NCBI GenBank assembly: GCA_964643605.1
Contig: CAZXTF010000017.1
Coordinates: 1 to 17,957 of the forward strand
Reading direction: 5' to 3'
DNA: 17,957 nt
Source: CAMTWJ01 sp964643605
GTDB taxonomy: Bacteria > Patescibacteriota > Saccharimonadia > Saccharimonadales > 2-12-FULL-41-12
In this document: in pieces, positions 6,632 through 13,291 of the stretch
Numbering within the stretch: the first letter of the stretch is position 1
Layout: every line of letters begins with the position of its first letter
Notes under the pieces: generated by a model
Told to the model about the DNA's origin: nothing
Databases searched by the model: none
The model's input: the letters and a program-made list of their open reading frames with translations, nothing else
Translations under genes and position numbers: made by a program

Positions 6632-7354
6632 ATGAATAACCAGTTGAGGAAACGCATTCGCCGCACGGTGCTCGCATTTTTTGTTGCACTGCTACTTTTG
6701 ACAGGTGCTGTATATGAACGCAAAGATATTGCGAGCCAAAATGCAGCGCAACAAATACCGAATCAATCGTACAGCCAAAGTGAGCTAGCAGAAGAAGCCC
6801 TAGATGTACTAGAAATAAAAGGGCGTGCCCCTAAGACTGACTACTCTAGAAAACAGTTTGGAGAAGGCTGGGCTAGTGCCGAAGGATGCAATATTCGTAA
6901 TAAAATACTTGAGAGAGATTTGTCTGATGTTCAGACAGTATCTTCTACCGATTGTACAGTTCTAGCAGGCATTTTGGATGATCCATATACGGGTGAAACT
7001 ATTGAATTTACAAAAGGAGAATCAACTAGTTCGGAGGTACAGATTGATCATGTAGTAGCTTTGTCCGATGCTTGGCAAAAAGGTGCCCAGCTACTCTCTG
7101 CGCAGACAAGAACACAGCTAGCTAACGATCCGCTTAATCTTCTAGCAGTTGATGGCCCTACCAATATTAAAAAGGGGGATAGTGATGCTGCTTCATGGCT
7201 ACCGCCCAATAAGTCGTATAGGTGTCGGTATATAGCTCGGCAAATAGCAGTTAAAAGAAAGTATCAATTGTGGGTTACGCTTGCAGAGCGAGATGCAATA
7301 AAGCAGGTACTGCAGAGTTGCCCTAGCCAAACATTGCCTGCCCCTACGGGCTAG
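6632..7354 (+). CDS. Membrane-anchored exported HNH nuclease (DUF1524/GmrSD C-terminal-like)
   Basis: 240 residues. A basic start and one hydrophobic helix (TVLAFFVALLLLTGAVY, 12-28) put the rest outside the membrane. The catalytic part matches the exported HNH family (PF07510/DUF1524): QIDHVVALSDAWQKGAQ with D139-H140, then ANDPLNLLAVDGPTNIKKGD with N178, K180-181 and D183, and ASWLPPNKSYRCRY. Cys86, Cys108, Cys198 and Cys230 could form two disulfides, as expected of an exported enzyme. Family members are metal-dependent DNases. It lies 3 nt after the acidic protein stop and has no SD, so translation is probably coupled. Being directly upstream of comEC suggests it cuts external DNA for uptake or nucleotide salvage (inference). 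Confidence 0.87.
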   Translation: MNNQLRKRIRRTVLAFFVALLLLTGAVYERKDIASQNAAQQIPNQSYSQSELAEEALDVLEIKGRAPKTDYSRKQFGEGWASAEGCNIRNKILERDLSDVQTVSSTDCTVLAGILDDPYTGETIEFTKGESTSSEVQIDHVVALSDAWQKGAQLLSAQTRTQLANDPLNLLAVDGPTNIKKGDSDAASWLPPNKSYRCRYIARQIAVKRKYQLWVTLAERDAIKQVLQSCPSQTLPAPTG

Positions 7355-7358
7355 ATCG

Positions 7359-7375
7359 TGCAATAATAGTTCTTT
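7359..7375 (+). promoter_or_regulatory. Extended -10-like element before comEC
   Basis: TGC-AATAAT (7359-7367) sits 8 nt before the comEC ATG, which has no SD. It matches the leaderless pattern seen before several other genes here. Confidence 0.3.
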
Positions 7376-8836
7376 ATGAAACGGTGGGTAGTTCGGCCCG
7401 TGCATGTCTCGTGGCATATTGCGTGGCTTTCAGTCGGTATTTTACTTGGCATAGCTGTGTCTTTAGCTCTTGACCAAGCATTAACTTTTGATTGGGTGGT
7501 TATTGCTTTCTCGATTTCTTTAGTTGTATTCGCTCGGCCCATCCGAGGAATGCTAGTTTTAGCTCTTGTAGCTGGTCTGATATTTGGACTATGGCGAGGG
7601 ACGTCTGAGCGTGTAAATCTAGCAGATTACGAAACTTATTTTGACCAAACCGTTCATATCAAAGGTGCTGTGAGTGAAGATGCTTCGTATGGCAAAAAAG
7701 GAGATCAGCGGTTGCGACTAAAAAATATTTATATTAATGACACCCCTATGTCCGGTGTAGTGTGGGTTAGTTTGTCGAAACCAGCAAATATCAAGCGGGG
7801 TGACATTGTGGAACTAGAGGGGAAGTTACTAGAAGGCTTTGGCGATATGTCGGCGAGTGTGGTTCGCCCTACACTGCTTGCCATAGAGCGACCGTATCCG
7901 GGTGACGTAGCAAGGCGTATCCGAGATTGGTTTGCAGATAGTGTGAGAAATACCATACCATCACCGCAGGCCGATCTAGGACTCGGTTTCTTATTGGGTC
8001 AGCGAAATGCTCTGCCCGATACGCTCGACAAAGAGCTTAAAGTAACTGGCCTTACACATGTAGTGGTAGCCAGTGGTTACAATTTAACTATCCTCGTACT
8101 TTTTTCTCGCAGGGTATTTGCCAGAGTTTCCAAATATGTGGCTTTTGTTTCTTCTAGTGTATTAATAGCTAGCTTTATAGCGATAACAGGATTTAGCTCG
8201 TCCATGTCGAGAGCGGGGTTAGTTTCGATGTTAGGGCTGATTGCCTGGTATTATGGCCGCAAAATCCATCCTCTTGTTCTTTTATCATTTGCTGCTGCAA
8301 TTACGGCTATGCTTCATCCGGGCTATGTTTGGGGAGATATTGGGTGGTACTTATCATTTACAGCTTTTGCGGGAGTGTTAATCATGGCGCCACTTATTAA
8401 TAATTTCTTCTGGGATAAAGAACAAAAACCTCATGCAATTCGTCAGCTTGTTATCGAGACACTTTCAGCGCAGGTCATGACACTGCCAATTATTCTGCTA
8501 GTTTTTGGGTATTTTTCTGCCTACGCACTGGCGGCAAATGTGCTAGTTCTACCGTTAATTCCTTGTGTCATGCTACTGACATTTCTTGCTGGAGTTATGG
8601 AGTTCATTGCTCCAATAATAGCTATGGGGTTTGGATTTTTTGCAACAGCTATTCTAACGTACATGACAACAGTAATACATTGGATCGCAAGTTTGCCTGG
8701 TGCTATAGAAGAAATTAACTTTACCGCAGCAGACTTGCTGCTAGGTTATGCCTCCATAACATTGCTGCTATTTGTGCTATGGTCAAAAGCGAGGGGTACC
8801 TTCCGCAAAAATAATTCTTTTGACACACTACTATAG
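7376..8836 (+). CDS. comEC: ComEC/Rec2-type DNA uptake channel lacking the metallo-hydrolase domain
   Basis: 486 residues. Two or three N-terminal membrane helices (about 10-75) lead into an external OB-like DUF4131 region (HIKGAVSEDASYGKKGDQRL to GDIVELEGKLLE). The polytopic Competence domain (PF03772) follows, recognised by GLGFLLGQRNALPDTLDKEL and GLTHVVVASGYNLTILV, where the usual SGxH motif reads SGYN, and by the later GDIGWYLSFTAFAGVLIMAPL. ComEC moves single-stranded DNA across the inner membrane. The protein stops after the last membrane helix, so the C-terminal beta-lactamase-like nuclease domain of full-length ComEC (about 750-800 residues) is absent. The exported HNH nuclease encoded just upstream could supply the missing cutting activity (inference). 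Confidence 0.9.
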   Translation: MKRWVVRPVHVSWHIAWLSVGILLGIAVSLALDQALTFDWVVIAFSISLVVFARPIRGMLVLALVAGLIFGLWRGTSERVNLADYETYFDQTVHIKGAVSEDASYGKKGDQRLRLKNIYINDTPMSGVVWVSLSKPANIKRGDIVELEGKLLEGFGDMSASVVRPTLLAIERPYPGDVARRIRDWFADSVRNTIPSPQADLGLGFLLGQRNALPDTLDKELKVTGLTHVVVASGYNLTILVLFSRRVFARVSKYVAFVSSSVLIASFIAITGFSSSMSRAGLVSMLGLIAWYYGRKIHPLVLLSFAAAITAMLHPGYVWGDIGWYLSFTAFAGVLIMAPLINNFFWDKEQKPHAIRQLVIETLSAQVMTLPIILLVFGYFSAYALAANVLVLPLIPCVMLLTFLAGVMEFIAPIIAMGFGFFATAILTYMTTVIHWIASLPGAIEEINFTAADLLLGYASITLLLFVLWSKARGTFRKNNSFDTLL

Positions 8837-8893
8837 CAATAGTATATTTTAGCTATTATTCTTATGCTTTGAAGCCGCTGAGGTGGGGCTTAT

Positions 8894-10411
8894 ATGACAA
8901 AAAAGTTTGGCTTTGTCACTGCTATATTTGTTTTTTCTTTTTCCTGGATGATCCACATCCCAACCTCAACTGTCTATGCAGAAGAAAGTATAGGCCCGCT
9001 TATCATTAGCGAGCTCAAAGTTCGCAATGATACCGCAGGTTATGATGAATTCATCGAGATCTTTAACGCTTCTACTCAGCCGGTAGAGCTAAGCCGTTAT
9101 CGGATAGAATACTTTAACACACCGACTGGGCAGGCACGAACGGCTCACAGTGTTATTGATAGCGGTATTCTTGCTGCCGGAGAGTATTTTGTACTAGCAA
9201 AAAATACTTCACAAATATTGCATGCCAAGCAGTCTCCCTTTAGCAGCCTGCTGGATAGCGGTGGGCAAATACAAATTGTAGAAATCACTAGCGGACTAGT
9301 TATCGACAAAATTGCTTGGACGAGTACTGCTGGGCAAGCCACCTCAGGTATAGTTTTGGTCTCAGTCTCTTCGTCAGACAAAAGTATTACCACAACAATT
9401 AATGAACACGATAGTTTGCAGCGTTTATTAGCGGTACCATCTCCTCAGTCTAGTGTACTTTTGCCTGGGGCTAGTACTCCAGAAAACCCAGAGGGATCCC
9501 ATCCTATGTCCAATGGGGTGACGTGTGAGGGGATCGTTATTAGTGAGATATTACCTAATCCTGCCGGGGCAGATGCAGGCAAAGAGTTTATAGAACTTTA
9601 TAATCCAACAGATGAAGTTATTTCGCTCCAAAACTGTTTTCTAAAAACCAGTGCAAATAGTAAAGAATTTACACTTCCGGATATTGAGATGCAGCCGGGT
9701 GAATATAAAGCTTTTTATGACAACCAATCGGGGCTTACGCTGCCAAACTCTTCTGGCGGTACAGTTTGGTTGCTTTCTGCTACCACAGAGCTAGATGCTG
9801 TTGTACACCCCGAAAACATCCCCGACGATGTCGCATGGGCTTTTTTGGACAATGCTTGGCAGCCTACGTATGCGCCAACTCCAAATGGCTCTAACATTTC
9901 AATGCCACTAAAGCCCTGTCCAGCAGCGCAGGAGCGTAGTGCAGAAACAAACCAGTGTAGGAAAATAGCAGGTGCAGCCTCGGCTTCGTTAGTCCCGTGT
10001 AAAGTAGGGCAGGAGCGCAACCCAGAGACCAACAGGTGTCGCAATATCTCGAGCGCCCAGTCTAACTTGGTGCCGTGCAAGCCAGGGCAGGAGCGGAACC
10101 CTGAAACGAATCGTTGCCGAAACACTGCAAAAGCCTCTTCGCTAGCAGCTTGTGCACCAGGGCAAGAACGTAATCCACAGACGAATCGTTGCCGTAAGAT
10201 TGTAGGTGTAGCAGGTACTTCGAAGGGTCAAAGCGCACAGGACGTATATAGCCCTATTGTGCAGAACAAACTTCGTTGGTTTATTGCTGGCTCAATTGCG
10301 CTCGCAGCTATCGGGTACAGTATGTACGAGTGGCGCCGAGAAATTACTACTTTCTCTGCAGGTTTACGCCATAGGTACCTTAAGCCCAGAAGACAAGATA
10401 AAAGCTCCTAA
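8894..10411 (+). CDS. Surface protein with two lamin-tail domains and four Cys-pair repeats
   Basis: 505 residues with SD GAGGTGG before the ATG. A signal peptide (to about residue 29, VYAEE) is followed by two lamin-tail domains (LTD, PF00932): residues about 36-145 (LIISELKVRNDTAGYDEFIE) and 213-325 (IVISEILPNPAGADAGKEFI). From 341 to 435 there are four repeats of C-x12-C around GQERNPETNRCRN (Cys 342/355, 369/382, 395/408, 420/433) spaced 25-27 residues. A C-terminal helix (FIAGSIALAAIGYSMY, 463-478) and a basic tail anchor it with the N-terminus outside. Bacterial LTDs often occur with secreted nucleases and ComEC-like proteins. Following the nuclease and comEC, it may bind or present DNA at the surface (inference). 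Confidence 0.88.
   Translation: MTKKFGFVTAIFVFSFSWMIHIPTSTVYAEESIGPLIISELKVRNDTAGYDEFIEIFNASTQPVELSRYRIEYFNTPTGQARTAHSVIDSGILAAGEYFVLAKNTSQILHAKQSPFSSLLDSGGQIQIVEITSGLVIDKIAWTSTAGQATSGIVLVSVSSSDKSITTTINEHDSLQRLLAVPSPQSSVLLPGASTPENPEGSHPMSNGVTCEGIVISEILPNPAGADAGKEFIELYNPTDEVISLQNCFLKTSANSKEFTLPDIEMQPGEYKAFYDNQSGLTLPNSSGGTVWLLSATTELDAVVHPENIPDDVAWAFLDNAWQPTYAPTPNGSNISMPLKPCPAAQERSAETNQCRKIAGAASASLVPCKVGQERNPETNRCRNISSAQSNLVPCKPGQERNPETNRCRNTAKASSLAACAPGQERNPQTNRCRKIVGVAGTSKGQSAQDVYSPIVQNKLRWFIAGSIALAAIGYSMYEWRREITTFSAGLRHRYLKPRRQDKSS
9914..10198 (+). repeat. Four tandem Cys-pair coding repeats
   Basis: Four in-frame copies of about 75-81 bp encode the core GQERNPETNRCR. The first is the most divergent (AAQERSAETNQCR) and the middle two are nearly identical in protein. 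Different codons are used between copies, so the repeats are old or under protein-level selection rather than a recent duplication. Confidence 0.85.
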
Positions 10412-10448
10412 GGCTAATAAAGTTGCTTTAGGCTCATTGTCCGGTCTG

Positions 10449-10472
10449 TTAGCTATACTAGGCTAATCTTTT
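10449..10472 (+). terminator. Weak hairpin and T-run at a convergent gene junction
   Basis: TTAGC (10449-10453) can pair with GCTAA (10462-10466), followed by TCTTTTT. The stem is only 5 bp and overlaps the last codons of the convergent channel gene, so this is a tentative terminator for the lamin-tail gene. Confidence 0.3.
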
Positions 10473-10774
10473 TGGCGGTGCTTTATCACGGCTCGTTTTA
10501 CTGCCAGGTTTGCAAAAGTAGCTATAATTCCAATTCCAAATAGAAGATAGAATATCGTAAAGACCTTGCCTATGTCTGTTTTTGGTGTGATATCGCCAAA
10601 ACCGGTTGTAGTTAGGGTAATTACACAAAAATATGCTGCATCAATCCAGTCCAAATCTTCTACCATATGATAAAAAACCATCCCAGTACCCACCAATAAA
10701 ATAGAAGCTATTCCTACATATTTAAACTGATGCAATATTTTTTGTTCCTCAGGACTAGTCTTTCTAGTGGCCAT
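10463..10774 (-). CDS. Two-TM potassium channel (pore domain only)
   Basis: 103 residues fitting the ion channel 2 family (PF07885): a first membrane helix (about 18-36), a pore helix (WIDAAYFCVITLTT), the selectivity filter T57-G58-F59-G60-D61 (TTGFGD, a variant of the K+ filter TVGYG), and a second helix (VFTIFYLLFGIGIIATFANL). No RCK/TrkA domain follows, so any gating domain is absent or separate. Four subunits would be needed for a pore. TAA of the upstream permease and the ATG are separated by one base (TAACATG), with AAGGTAA inside the upstream gene as SD, so the two are translationally coupled. Confidence 0.88.
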   Translation of the reverse strand: MATRKTSPEEQKILHQFKYVGIASILLVGTGMVFYHMVEDLDWIDAAYFCVITLTTTGFGDITPKTDIGKVFTIFYLLFGIGIIATFANLAVKRAVIKHRQKD

Positions 10775-10775
10775 G

Positions 10776-11909
10776 TTAAGTTACCTTGAAAGATTTAGGT
10801 GGCTCAGGCCGTGCAACTGTTTTGTTGTATTCTCCGTACATCTCAAAGGTTGCAACAAGCAAGATCATAATAACGGGACCAAAGATTACGCCAGCTGCTC
10901 CAAACACGGCTACGCCGGAGAATACAGCCAGCAGCACAAGGGCAGGATGCAGGCGAGCAGACTTGGGTACCAAGCGTGGTCGCAAAATGTTATCGATATT
11001 GGTAACTGCTAGTAGGTGAAATGCGATTATAAATAGTCCTTGAGGTATGTTCCCTGTAAAGATTAACAATACTCCAATTGGTATGGTAATAATACCTGCC
11101 CCTAAAGGTATAAAGCTTAAGAAAGTCAGAATAGCCAAGAAGAACCAGAAGTAATCGACACCAACAATCCACAAGCTTACTGCACTGGCAAGACCTTGCA
11201 CAGAAGCTATGATTAGTTGCCCTTTTACCATTGCCTTTGTCATGGCGCTTGCTTTATCCAAATACATTTGGGTAACTTTATTATGAAATGGGCTTATCTC
11301 TTTTGTTGTTTGAACCAATTCCTTTTGAAATCTTAACATCCCAGCAATCAAAAAGATGGACAGGATTGCCGTACTGATAAGTCCGATAGCTGCCGTTCCT
11401 ACCCCTGAGAGTATCTGTATAAAGCCTTGAACAGCTTCTGAAACTACTTGCTTGACAGTATCATGAACCTTTTCCTTGTCTACGTTCACTTCATCGCCGC
11501 CCGGTAGAGAATGGATGATATTGTTTATCCGTTCGGTACCTCGCTCTGTAACTTCATCAACCTGGATATCTCCTAAGCTACCTGTGTTACTTTGGACGGT
11601 AGTAATAATTGTGTTGGCCTGCGCCACAGTAATACCAAGCAAAAATATTATGGGGATAAGCACACTCAGTAGTGCCACCACCAGTGTAGTGGTGATCGAT
11701 AGGCCTTGATTATGAGTTTTTCGCAGCACTCCCAAATACACGGGGTTAAATATTAGAGCAATAAGCCCAGCAAACAAGATTGTTCCAAAATAAGGCTTAA
11801 TAAACAAAAGCCCTGCAACACTAGCGATAATCATCGTCGACAGGACGCTTCTGGGCAAAAAAGTAGGAGAGGACACATTGCTTCCACTAGTAGTATTAGT
11901 TTTAGGCAA
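10776..11909 (-). CDS. AI-2E family transporter (PerM/TqsA-like permease)
   Basis: 377 residues with the topology of PF01594: paired helices at the N-terminus (MIIASVAGLLFIKPYFGTIL, LIALIFNPVYLGVL), a third helix (LVVALLSVLIPIIFLLGITV), an extracytoplasmic stretch of about 80 residues, then the conserved C-terminal block SFIPLGAGIITIPIGVLLIF, GLFIIAFHLLAVTNIDNILRP and GAAGVIFGPVIMILLV. Substrates vary: autoinducer-2 export or Na+/H+ exchange has been shown for some relatives. The start is TTG (11909) with a strong SD (AAAGGAG). It is the first gene after a stem-loop and is coupled to the K+ channel, suggesting an ion-related role here (inference). Confidence 0.85.
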   Translation of the reverse strand: MPKTNTTSGSNVSSPTFLPRSVLSTMIIASVAGLLFIKPYFGTILFAGLIALIFNPVYLGVLRKTHNQGLSITTTLVVALLSVLIPIIFLLGITVAQANTIITTVQSNTGSLGDIQVDEVTERGTERINNIIHSLPGGDEVNVDKEKVHDTVKQVVSEAVQGFIQILSGVGTAAIGLISTAILSIFLIAGMLRFQKELVQTTKEISPFHNKVTQMYLDKASAMTKAMVKGQLIIASVQGLASAVSLWIVGVDYFWFFLAILTFLSFIPLGAGIITIPIGVLLIFTGNIPQGLFIIAFHLLAVTNIDNILRPRLVPKSARLHPALVLLAVFSGVAVFGAAGVIFGPVIMILLVATFEMYGEYNKTVARPEPPKSFKVT

Positions 11910-11922
11910 GACCCTCTCCTTT

Positions 11923-11946
11923 AATTACTAACTATTTGTAGTAATT
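11923..11946. repeat. Inverted repeat between AI-2E and DUF7144 genes
   Basis: AATTACTA (11923-11930) and TAGTAATT (11939-11946) are perfect 8-bp arms around 8 bases. It could be a weak intercistronic hairpin or an operator; the TACTA/TAGTA half-sites resemble those between the HxlR and reductase genes. It overlaps the stop of the DUF7144 gene and lies upstream of the permease SD. Confidence 0.45.
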
Positions 11947-12346
11947 ATACTTCGGCTTCGTCGCCATGAACAGTCAAAGCGTAAATTACTAGTCCGTAGA
12001 CAGTAATTAGGATCAATGACCATACTGGGTATGCAGGCAAGAACACGAAGTTAGCAATGATGCCGAGTGCAGCTAAGAAAATTGCAATAACTCGACCCCA
12101 CAAGTGTCCATTTACTACTGCAGTGCCAGCCATAGTGAGCACAAGACCAAGGATGATGTGAACCCATCCCCATGTAGTGTAGTCAAATGCTACAAGCTTG
12201 TCGGGTGTAACTACGTAGTATTTATCGTTTAGTAGTGCTGCGAAACCAGCAATCATTTGCAAGATTCCTGTGATCAGCATCATAAATCCTGCAAAATATA
12301 CCCATCCTACCCATCCAGTAACTTGTTTTCCGTTGTCTTTCGCCAT
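11945..12346 (-). CDS. DUF7144-type four-helix membrane protein, copy 1
   Basis: 133 residues. Four hydrophobic helices: VGWVYFAGFMMLITGILQMI, WGWVHIILGLVLTMAGTAVV, GRVIAIFLAALGIIANFVFL and SLILITVYGLVIYALTV. The family marks are GWVGWVYFAG near the start, the loop YYVVTPDKLVAFDYTTWGWV, and the end PAYPVWSL...ALTVHGDEAEV. This matches small membrane proteins common in Actinobacteria (DUF7144); their function is not known. SD AAGGAAGG precedes the ATG. It is 17 nt downstream of a paralogue with the same architecture, so the two form a tandem-duplicate operon. Confidence 0.82.
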   Translation of the reverse strand: MAKDNGKQVTGWVGWVYFAGFMMLITGILQMIAGFAALLNDKYYVVTPDKLVAFDYTTWGWVHIILGLVLTMAGTAVVNGHLWGRVIAIFLAALGIIANFVFLPAYPVWSLILITVYGLVIYALTVHGDEAEV

Positions 12347-12363
12347 AATTATTTTCCTTCCTT

Positions 12364-12708
12364 TTATACTTCGTCGCCATGCNNNNNNNNNNAGATAGGG
12401 AACGCTACCAAAAATGTAATGTTAGCGATCGCACAGAACACGGCCAAAAATACGCCCACCACACGACCCCAGGTGCTACCAGCTGCTACAGCCAGGCCAG
12501 CTCCGAAGATCAAAAGACCCAGGAAGAAGTGAATCCATCCCCAGGTAGTATAGTTAAAGGCAATCAATGCATCTTGCCCGACAACGTAAAAGTTGTCTTT
12601 AAATATTGCGACCAGGCCTGCAATCATTTGCAATCCACCAGCCAATATCATCATTGCGCTGGCAAAATAAACCCAGCCAACCCACCCGGTTGGTTGTTGT
12701 TTAGCCAT
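12364..12708 (-). CDS. DUF7144-type membrane protein, copy 2 (interrupted by an assembly gap)
   Basis: Paralogue of the 11945 gene: MAKQQPTGWVGWVYFASAMM opens it, YVVGQDALIAFNYTTWGWI is the loop, and HGDEV ends it. The run of ten N's (12383-12392) falls near the C-terminus, between FLVAFPI and HGDEV. In copy 1 the same interval holds 18 residues (WSL to LTV), so about 52 bases are probably missing rather than ten, although the N's happen to keep the frame. A strong SD (AAGGAGG) precedes the ATG and a promoter is visible upstream. The two copies differ at many positions, so this is an old duplication. Confidence 0.82.
   Translation of the reverse strand: MAKQQPTGWVGWVYFASAMMILAGGLQMIAGLVAIFKDNFYVVGQDALIAFNYTTWGWIHFFLGLLIFGAGLAVAAGSTWGRVVGVFLAVFCAIANITFLVAFPIXXXXHGDEV
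12383..12392. other. Assembly gap (10 N)
   Basis: Placeholder N's inside the second DUF7144 gene; by comparison with copy 1 the true missing length is about 52 bases. Confidence 0.95.
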
Positions 12709-12738
12709 AAATCCTCCTTAAGATTATTACTATGTATT

Positions 12739-12766
12739 GTTATAGGCTAATTCTCAGAAAATGCAA
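12739..12766 (-). promoter_or_regulatory. Promoter of the DUF7144 operon
   Basis: Minus strand -35 TTGCAT (12766-12761), 16-nt spacer, -10 TATAAC (12744-12739). It gives a leader of about 25 nt that contains the AAGGAGG SD. Confidence 0.45.
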
Positions 12767-12807
12767 ATCTTTCTTTGCTCCACCCCAGATAGATTATTGT
12801 AAATAAC

Positions 12808-13056
12808 TTAACGGATACGAGTGATCATACGTAAGTTGGCCAGGTATTGCTGTGGATTAACACTTGGGTGTGAGCCCAAATATTTCATGTGCTTGTCTAC
12901 AAACGGCAAGACATTATCGGCGTAATTAGCGCTATCTGCAGTATAAGTAGACTTAGTGTTGTACGTTTTGTCTTTCACCATAAGCTCCAAAGCCTCTTTA
13001 ATGGCCACACCTTCTTCTGTTTCAAAGAGGTTAACTTTTTTCTTTGTTGTAGCCAT
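12808..13056 (-). CDS. Hypothetical protein, 82 aa
   Basis: Not recognised. It begins with a basic tail (MATTKKKVNLFETEEG) followed by helices (AIKEALELMVKDKTYN, NYADNVLPFVDKHMKYLGSH) and ends in an Arg-rich segment (LRMITRIR). It is soluble, without signal or membrane helix. Its ATG lies one base after the stop of an 18-residue lysine-rich peptide ORF (TAACATG), with no strong SD of its own, so it probably depends on translation of that ORF. Size, charge and compactness fit a small nucleic-acid-associated or ribosome-associated protein, but this is a guess. Confidence 0.7.
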   Translation of the reverse strand: MATTKKKVNLFETEEGVAIKEALELMVKDKTYNTKSTYTADSANYADNVLPFVDKHMKYLGSHPSVNPQQYLANLRMITRIR

Positions 13057-13057
13057 G

Positions 13058-13114
13058 TTACGCTTTTGCTTTCTTTGGCTTTTTGGTTTCTTTTCTGCCT
13101 TTATCTTTGGCCAT
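13058..13114 (-). CDS. 18-aa lysine-rich peptide
   Basis: ATG at 13114 opens MAKDKGRKETKKPKKAKA and stops at TAA. SD AAAGGA lies 7 nt upstream. The TAA and the ATG of the next gene are one base apart, as with the permease/K+ channel pair. Very short basic proteins with a GRKE-KKPKK-like core occur widely in bacteria as unnamed products, which argues that this is real. Possible roles (RNA or ribosome binding, or simply a coupling leader for the 82-aa protein) are inference. Confidence 0.6.
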   Translation of the reverse strand: MAKDKGRKETKKPKKAKA

Positions 13115-13182
13115 TTAGGGGTCCTTTCAGAGTAGGGTGATTGCTCAAGAATTTTTTCAAGGACAACCTCTATCTACTTCTT

Positions 13183-13188
13183 ATTATA
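13183..13188 (-). promoter_or_regulatory. -10 box for the small-peptide operon
   Basis: A perfect TATAAT on the minus strand about 70 nt before the 18-aa ORF; no good -35 is present at 16-18 nt. Between here and the MFS promoter lies a perfect-arm inverted repeat TCTTGA-GG-TCAAGA (13217-13230) that could be a shared operator. Confidence 0.35.
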
Positions 13189-13273
13189 GCCTCCCAGAGA
13201 TAGATAACCTAATTACTCTTGAGGTCAAGAAGGTACACTACTTAAATAGTTAGAAGATAAAGAACCGTAAAGC

Positions 13274-13291
13274 TGGTATACTGCGATTATT
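13274..13291 (+). promoter_or_regulatory. Extended -10 promoter of the MFS exporter
   Basis: TGG-TATACT (13274-13282) is an extended -10 (TGn-TATACT) 9 nt before the ATG at 13292. No SD and no good -35. Predicted transcript starts 2-3 nt before the ATG, effectively leaderless. Confidence 0.5.

Noticed and set aside
9715..10125. 136-codon minus-strand frame
   Set aside because: Complement of the Cys-pair repeat region of the lamin-tail protein; its own Cys/His pattern simply mirrors the repeats.
9914..10198. Repeats considered as a CRISPR or DNA tandem array
   Set aside because: Periodicity is in frame, conservation is at protein level with varied codons, and there are no spacers.
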